A DNA stretch of 64,000 nt, taken from positions 1 to 64,000 of the forward strand of contig CAMYOJ010000026.1 of assembly GCA_947259985.1 (NCBI GenBank), given 5' to 3'. Numbering within the stretch: the stretch's first letter is position 1; each line of letters opens with the position of its first letter. This document shows, piece by piece, positions 60,194 through 64,000 of this stretch. A program made the position numbers and the translations under genes. A model generated the notes under the pieces. That model was not told the origin of the DNA. It did no database searches and was given only the letters and a program-made list of their open reading frames with translations. This stretch comes from an uncultured Woeseiaceae bacterium (GTDB lineage Bacteria; Pseudomonadota; Gammaproteobacteria; Steroidobacterales; Woeseiaceae).

Positions 60194-62533
60194 TCAGGGG
60201 CTTTGTGACTCGTCGTCGCGGATCATGACGGCTATGCGCTGGTACACGTCGATGGCCGCTGAATCGCCCCTGTCCTCGAGTTCGACAATGAAGGCCTCGT
60301 CGCCTTCGATGATCGAGTCCTGCACGAGCGGAATCAACAAGCGCGCGGAGCGCTGCCCGGGCCCGAAAGTGATCGTATAGCTGCCTGGCGCGAAATAGTC
60401 TTCGCCCTCGGTGGCGGTCACGTCGAAAACCGAGAAACCTACCTCTAGTGCCGAGTCCCCAGGATTGAATCGCACGAGATCGATCTGCACGGCCGGGTCG
60501 GTCTCGCGGATCGATGCCTGTCCCGCCGCAAAAGCGACGGCATCGACAGGCAGTTGTGCCTCGAACTCACGCTGGTCGTCATCCTCCAGCGAGATATTCA
60601 GAAGCGCCAGCTCCGAATCCGCAGAGTCGACTTCGCGCAGCCTGAGCGTCGAACTCTGATCGGCCTCTCGCAGTGGGTCGGACGCCATCGAAATCGTGAT
60701 GCGGCCACGGTCCTGACCCACCGGAAACGTCACGATGCCGTCATTCGAAAAAGTGTACTGACCGGCACCCCAGGGAGAACGATTGCCACTGAAGCGTATT
60801 TCGTCGAGCTTGAGGGTCAGTGGGACGCCCGTATCGCCTGAGCGCACGAAATCGACTATTGCGGGCTCGCCGTCCTCGCGCAGGCTGATACGAACGGGCT
60901 GGCCAGCGCTCTGCCCCATGCGAAACCGGACTTCTGCCGTCGCCGGGGGCAAGGTCGAAAAGTCGACCAGTGCTGCAGGCTCGGATTCCGGCACCGACAG
61001 CCCGATAGCAGCTTCGAGCCCCTCCGCGGGATCTTCGGCTGGCAACGTTTCATCGGTCACTGCGGACTCCGGTATCTCGACCTGCGGCGATACCGCTTCA
61101 TCGATAACGAGTCCCTCGGCATTCCCGGGAGCAGCGGGCAACATATCGAGCCAGCGATCCAGGTAGCCGTACTCATAAGCGCCACGAATCGCGAGACCGA
61201 GCACGACGACAGCGACAAAGATCCACTTCGCATAGCCGCCTTCCTGGCGCGATTCGTGGCGTTCCGGCGTATCCAGGCTGATCGTGGCCGCGCCACCCGT
61301 CTCGAGCGCATCGATGAATTCACGGACCGTCTGGAACCGCGTCACACGTGCATAAGAGAGTGCTTTTTTCAGCGCCCTCCACTGGTCTTCACCCAGGCCT
61401 TGCGGCTGTTGCGGCTTCATCCCTTCCTGCGACGCCTCCGCGGCGTTGCGCGGGCCGAAGACACGATAACCGGCAACGAGGCGATACAACAGACAACCGA
61501 GAGCAAACACGTCGTCGGACGGCACGGGTTCTTCACCCGTTAGTACCTGCATGCTCGAATAGGCCGGTGTCATGGCGCCAAGGACGGCCGGGTCGAACTC
61601 TGAATCCTTCTGCTTCTGGCGCACCCTGGCGACGCCAAAATCAAACAATTTCGCGTCGCCGTTCGGCGTGATCATGATATTGCCGGGCTTGACGTCGGCA
61701 TGGACGATGCCGCAACGATGCGCGTAGTCGAGCGCGTCTCCAATCTGGCGGACGATACGGAAAGCCGCGTCGTGATCGACGCTACCTGCGTCCGTCGAAT
61801 CGAGGATATTGGCGAGCGTGCGACCTTCAAGCCATTCCATGACCAGGAAATACAGGTCGTCGTCGCGATCGAGGTCCACGAAACGCACGATGTTGGGGTG
61901 TGCCAGGCAGCGACCTTTGCTGGCTTCCTGCTGCAGTGCACGCAACGCCTGTGAATTTTCGGCGAGCTGTGGCGAAAGAACCTTTATCGCGACCCAGGGC
62001 TGATCTGTATCGGCCTCGGCCAGCCGCCGGTCAAGGGCTTTGTAGACCACGCCCATGCTGCCTCCGGTAACTTTTTCCTGGAGCAGGAAACGATCTCGTA
62101 GCAGAGAGCCAACCTGTACATGGAAGTCAGGCGTCGCATCGGGCACAGACTGGTTGGGGATGACCGTTGTCGACCCGAATTCGTCGTCAGCTACGGGTTC
62201 CCCGGTCGACCCGATGTCATCGAGAATTGACGGGCCCTTCGTTTCGGACTCTCCCGGCAAGGGGCTGGTTGGAATGCTCTCCGTGACAAAGCCATCAAGT
62301 ATCGTCTTGACGAGCTGGAAGGTCTCCTTGCGCAAGGAACCCTCGTCGTAGCAGTCGTTAAGTATCCGGCGTATCTCCGCTTCGCTATTGCCGTTGGACG
62401 CGAGCAAGCTGCCAATTCCTTCCTGGATATCGGCCAGCATTTCGACGTCATCGGCCTTGGCCTCCAGCCGATCCTCGAAGCTGGCAAGCTGGTTGGCAAA
62501 CGTGTCGCGAATCTTGTCGGACTCTGCGCTCAT
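60194..62533 (-). CDS. Membrane Ser/Thr protein kinase with Calx-beta-like extracytoplasmic region
   Basis: A 779-residue Hanks-type kinase. The N-terminal 140 residues are helical and acidic. The kinase domain (about 145-415) has GGSMGVVYKALD (glycine loop), VAIKVLS (Lys184), HADVKPGN (278-285) and DFG (298-300). The catalytic loop has HAD where most kinases have HRD, so it is a non-RD kinase. One membrane helix follows (about 437-455, WIFVAVVVLGLAIRGAYEY). The C-terminus (about 560-775) is beta-rich and acidic, with FSVFDVTATEGEDYFAPGSY and FIVELEDRGDSAA typical of Calx-beta repeats, presumably periplasmic. Ligand and substrate are unknown. No phosphatase or FHA gene is adjacent. Confidence 0.85.
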   Translation of the reverse strand: MSAESDKIRDTFANQLASFEDRLEAKADDVEMLADIQEGIGSLLASNGNSEAEIRRILNDCYDEGSLRKETFQLVKTILDGFVTESIPTSPLPGESETKGPSILDDIGSTGEPVADDEFGSTTVIPNQSVPDATPDFHVQVGSLLRDRFLLQEKVTGGSMGVVYKALDRRLAEADTDQPWVAIKVLSPQLAENSQALRALQQEASKGRCLAHPNIVRFVDLDRDDDLYFLVMEWLEGRTLANILDSTDAGSVDHDAAFRIVRQIGDALDYAHRCGIVHADVKPGNIMITPNGDAKLFDFGVARVRQKQKDSEFDPAVLGAMTPAYSSMQVLTGEEPVPSDDVFALGCLLYRLVAGYRVFGPRNAAEASQEGMKPQQPQGLGEDQWRALKKALSYARVTRFQTVREFIDALETGGAATISLDTPERHESRQEGGYAKWIFVAVVVLGLAIRGAYEYGYLDRWLDMLPAAPGNAEGLVIDEAVSPQVEIPESAVTDETLPAEDPAEGLEAAIGLSVPESEPAALVDFSTLPPATAEVRFRMGQSAGQPVRISLREDGEPAIVDFVRSGDTGVPLTLKLDEIRFSGNRSPWGAGQYTFSNDGIVTFPVGQDRGRITISMASDPLREADQSSTLRLREVDSADSELALLNISLEDDDQREFEAQLPVDAVAFAAGQASIRETDPAVQIDLVRFNPGDSALEVGFSVFDVTATEGEDYFAPGSYTITFGPGQRSARLLIPLVQDSIIEGDEAFIVELEDRGDSAAIDVYQRIAVMIRDDESQSP

Positions 62534-62585
62534 AAGTAACGGTGCAGTCTACTCGCAAGGTCAAGGGCAAACCCGGAACTGGTCG

Positions 62586-63980
62586 TCAAATTACCTTGCC
62601 GGGATTCAGTATATTCTGTGGATCCAGCGTCTCTTTGAGACGCCGCATTAAATTGTACTCCGTGCCGCGCCGGTAACGTTTTAGCAGCTCGCGTTTCGCC
62701 TGGCCGACGCCATGTTCGGCGCTGAAGCTGCCCCCCAGTTGGTCCACAAGGTCAAGTATTGCCGTGCTAATGCGTTCTCCGGCCGATTCGCGCTCTTCTC
62801 CGCTCAGGCTGTCCGGAAGGCGCACGTTGTAATGCAGGTTTCCGTCACCGACATGCCCGAACGCCAGCAGGGTCGCATCGGGCTGGAGACTGGCGAGAAG
62901 CTCGTCGCCTCGCCTTAGGAACTCCTGCATACGGCTGATCGGCACCGAAATATCGTGTTTGAGCGCTTTTCCAAGCTGTCGCTCGGCCTCGGAGATCGAG
63001 TGGCGCAGACGCCAGAGCCTGTCGGCCTCGGCCGAATTCTTTGCGATCACCGCGTCTACGACAAGCCCGGTCTCAGCCGCCTTCATGAGCGCCGTTTCGA
63101 CCACCTCGTGGTGCGAGCCTGCTGCGACTTCCATCAGGACATACCACGGGTACTCTTCGTCCATCGGCAGGCGCGCGCCGGGTATAGCACGTTCCACTGC
63201 CTCGAATATCCGCCGCGAGACAAGCTCGAAGGCCTCGATGCGATCATCAAGCGCGCCACGCAGGTCGGCCAGCAAACGCACGGCGTCACCGCTCTCGCGA
63301 ATGGCAACCAGCGCCGTAACGGTCTCGCCGGGGTCGGGATACAGGCGCAGCGTAGCGGCCGTGATGATCCCCAGCGTGCCCTCACTGCCGACGAAAAGCT
63401 GCTTGAGATCATATCCGGCCGTGTCCTTGCGCAGCGATCGCAGGCTGCTGAGTACAGCGCCATCGGCCAGGACCACTTCGAGCCCCAGCACCAGCTGGCG
63501 TGCCGTCCCGTAACGTATGACGTTGACGCCTCCCGCGTTGGTCGCAAGATTGCCGCCGATCTGGCAACTGCCTTCGGCACCGAGACTGAGCGGAAAGTAC
63601 CTGTCTGCATCTCGGGCGGCGTCCTGGATATCGGAGAGGACGCAGCCCGCTTCAACCTCGATCGAATAATTGAGCTCATCTACGTGGCGTATCCGGTTCA
63701 AACGGCTCAGCGACAGCAGCACCTGGTGCCCGCTTTGGTCCGGCACCGCACCCCCGCACATGCCCGTGTTACCCCCTTGCGCGACGATGGCAATACCCTC
63801 ATCGGCGCAAGCCCGGACGACCTCCACTACCTGCTCTGTCGTCTGCGGGGCGACAAGCATTCGCGTCTCGCCAACGTAGGCACCGCGCCATTCGGTCAGG
63901 TGTGGCTCCAGGTCGTCCGCGTCCGTCTTCCAGCCGCGCGGTCCTACAATTGCTTTCAGCCGATCATCAAATGCAGTCAT
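62586..63980 (-). CDS. GlcD-like FAD-linked D-2-hydroxyacid dehydrogenase
   Basis: A 464-residue VAO-fold flavoprotein. The FAD-binding PP-loop is AIVAQGGNTGMCGGAVPDQS, and SCQIGGNLATNAGGVNVIRY and VGSEGTLGIITAATLRLYP follow. The C-terminal domain has LLAFGHVGDGNLHYNVRLPD and GSFSAEHGVGQAKRELL, where His residues bind the metal and substrate. It resembles D-2-hydroxyglutarate or D-lactate dehydrogenases more than the GlcDEF complex, since no glcE or glcF is adjacent. Substrate is not determined. It is 52 bp upstream of the kinase gene. Confidence 0.9.
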   Translation of the reverse strand: MTAFDDRLKAIVGPRGWKTDADDLEPHLTEWRGAYVGETRMLVAPQTTEQVVEVVRACADEGIAIVAQGGNTGMCGGAVPDQSGHQVLLSLSRLNRIRHVDELNYSIEVEAGCVLSDIQDAARDADRYFPLSLGAEGSCQIGGNLATNAGGVNVIRYGTARQLVLGLEVVLADGAVLSSLRSLRKDTAGYDLKQLFVGSEGTLGIITAATLRLYPDPGETVTALVAIRESGDAVRLLADLRGALDDRIEAFELVSRRIFEAVERAIPGARLPMDEEYPWYVLMEVAAGSHHEVVETALMKAAETGLVVDAVIAKNSAEADRLWRLRHSISEAERQLGKALKHDISVPISRMQEFLRRGDELLASLQPDATLLAFGHVGDGNLHYNVRLPDSLSGEERESAGERISTAILDLVDQLGGSFSAEHGVGQAKRELLKRYRRGTEYNLMRRLKETLDPQNILNPGKVI

Positions 63981-64000
63981 CGAGTATTGCCTGTTCCTCA

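Noticed and set aside
1..64000. CRISPR arrays, prophage, insertion sequences, tRNA or rRNA genes
   Set aside because: No spaced repeats, transposase, integrase or structural RNA signature was seen on either strand.

Overview
This window reads as a chromosomal segment of a moderately GC-rich gammaproteobacterium, probably a marine relative of the Woeseiaceae/Chromatiales/Xanthomonadales side of the class. That assignment is inference from four things: the acpP-fabF-pabC-mltG-tmk-holB-pilZ order known from Pseudomonas, a lysC-lysA gene fusion of the Xanthomonas/Xylella type, a TtpC/DUF3450-type TonB energising operon typical of marine gammaproteobacteria, and an S-box (SAM-I) riboswitch ahead of metB-metX. 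I see no rRNA, tRNA, insertion sequence, prophage or CRISPR array. Most of the DNA is ordinary core metabolism; the unusual content is in regulation, fusions and remnants.

Layout. 1-5.1 kb: a partial glpQ, a TIR-like small protein, an EEP-family phosphoesterase, a FadJ-like beta-oxidation enzyme and a double cyclic-nucleotide-binding/rhodanese fusion. 5.1-14.4 kb (minus strand): fatty-acid synthesis (fabD, fabG, acpP, fabF) running into p-aminobenzoate synthesis (pabB, pabC), mltG, tmk, holB and pilZ, headed by a rhombosortase. 14.5-20 kb (plus): type II secretion genes gspG to gspN. 20-28.4 kb (minus): an AddAB-like helicase/nuclease pair, an alanine-type aminotransferase and a family III CoA transferase, preceded by a possible structured RNA. 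28.9-33.7 kb: sseA, etfBA, a peroxiredoxin, an acyl-CoA dehydrogenase and a ferredoxin. 33.8-39.4 kb (minus): a TonB-type energy-transduction operon with two ExbD genes.

39.8-60.1 kb is an amino-acid biosynthesis region: ilvC-leuACDB behind a peptide-coded transcription attenuator; metB-metX behind a SAM-I riboswitch; a TrpR-family gene plus hisGDCBHAFE behind a tandem palindrome; the lysC-lysA fusion behind a short leader ORF and terminator; then ilvD. Each of the first four units has a different visible control device. 60.2-64 kb holds a membrane Ser/Thr kinase with an apparent extracytoplasmic Calx-beta-like region and a GlcD-like FAD oxidoreductase.

The observations most worth checking are the 28-residue Leu/Val/Ile leader peptide and attenuator at 39874-40022, the riboswitch at 48075-48196, the candidate RNA at 28413-28682, the lys leader at 58213-58429, the apparent ATT start of hisF, and the truncated glutathione S-transferase gene wedged between lysA and hisE.
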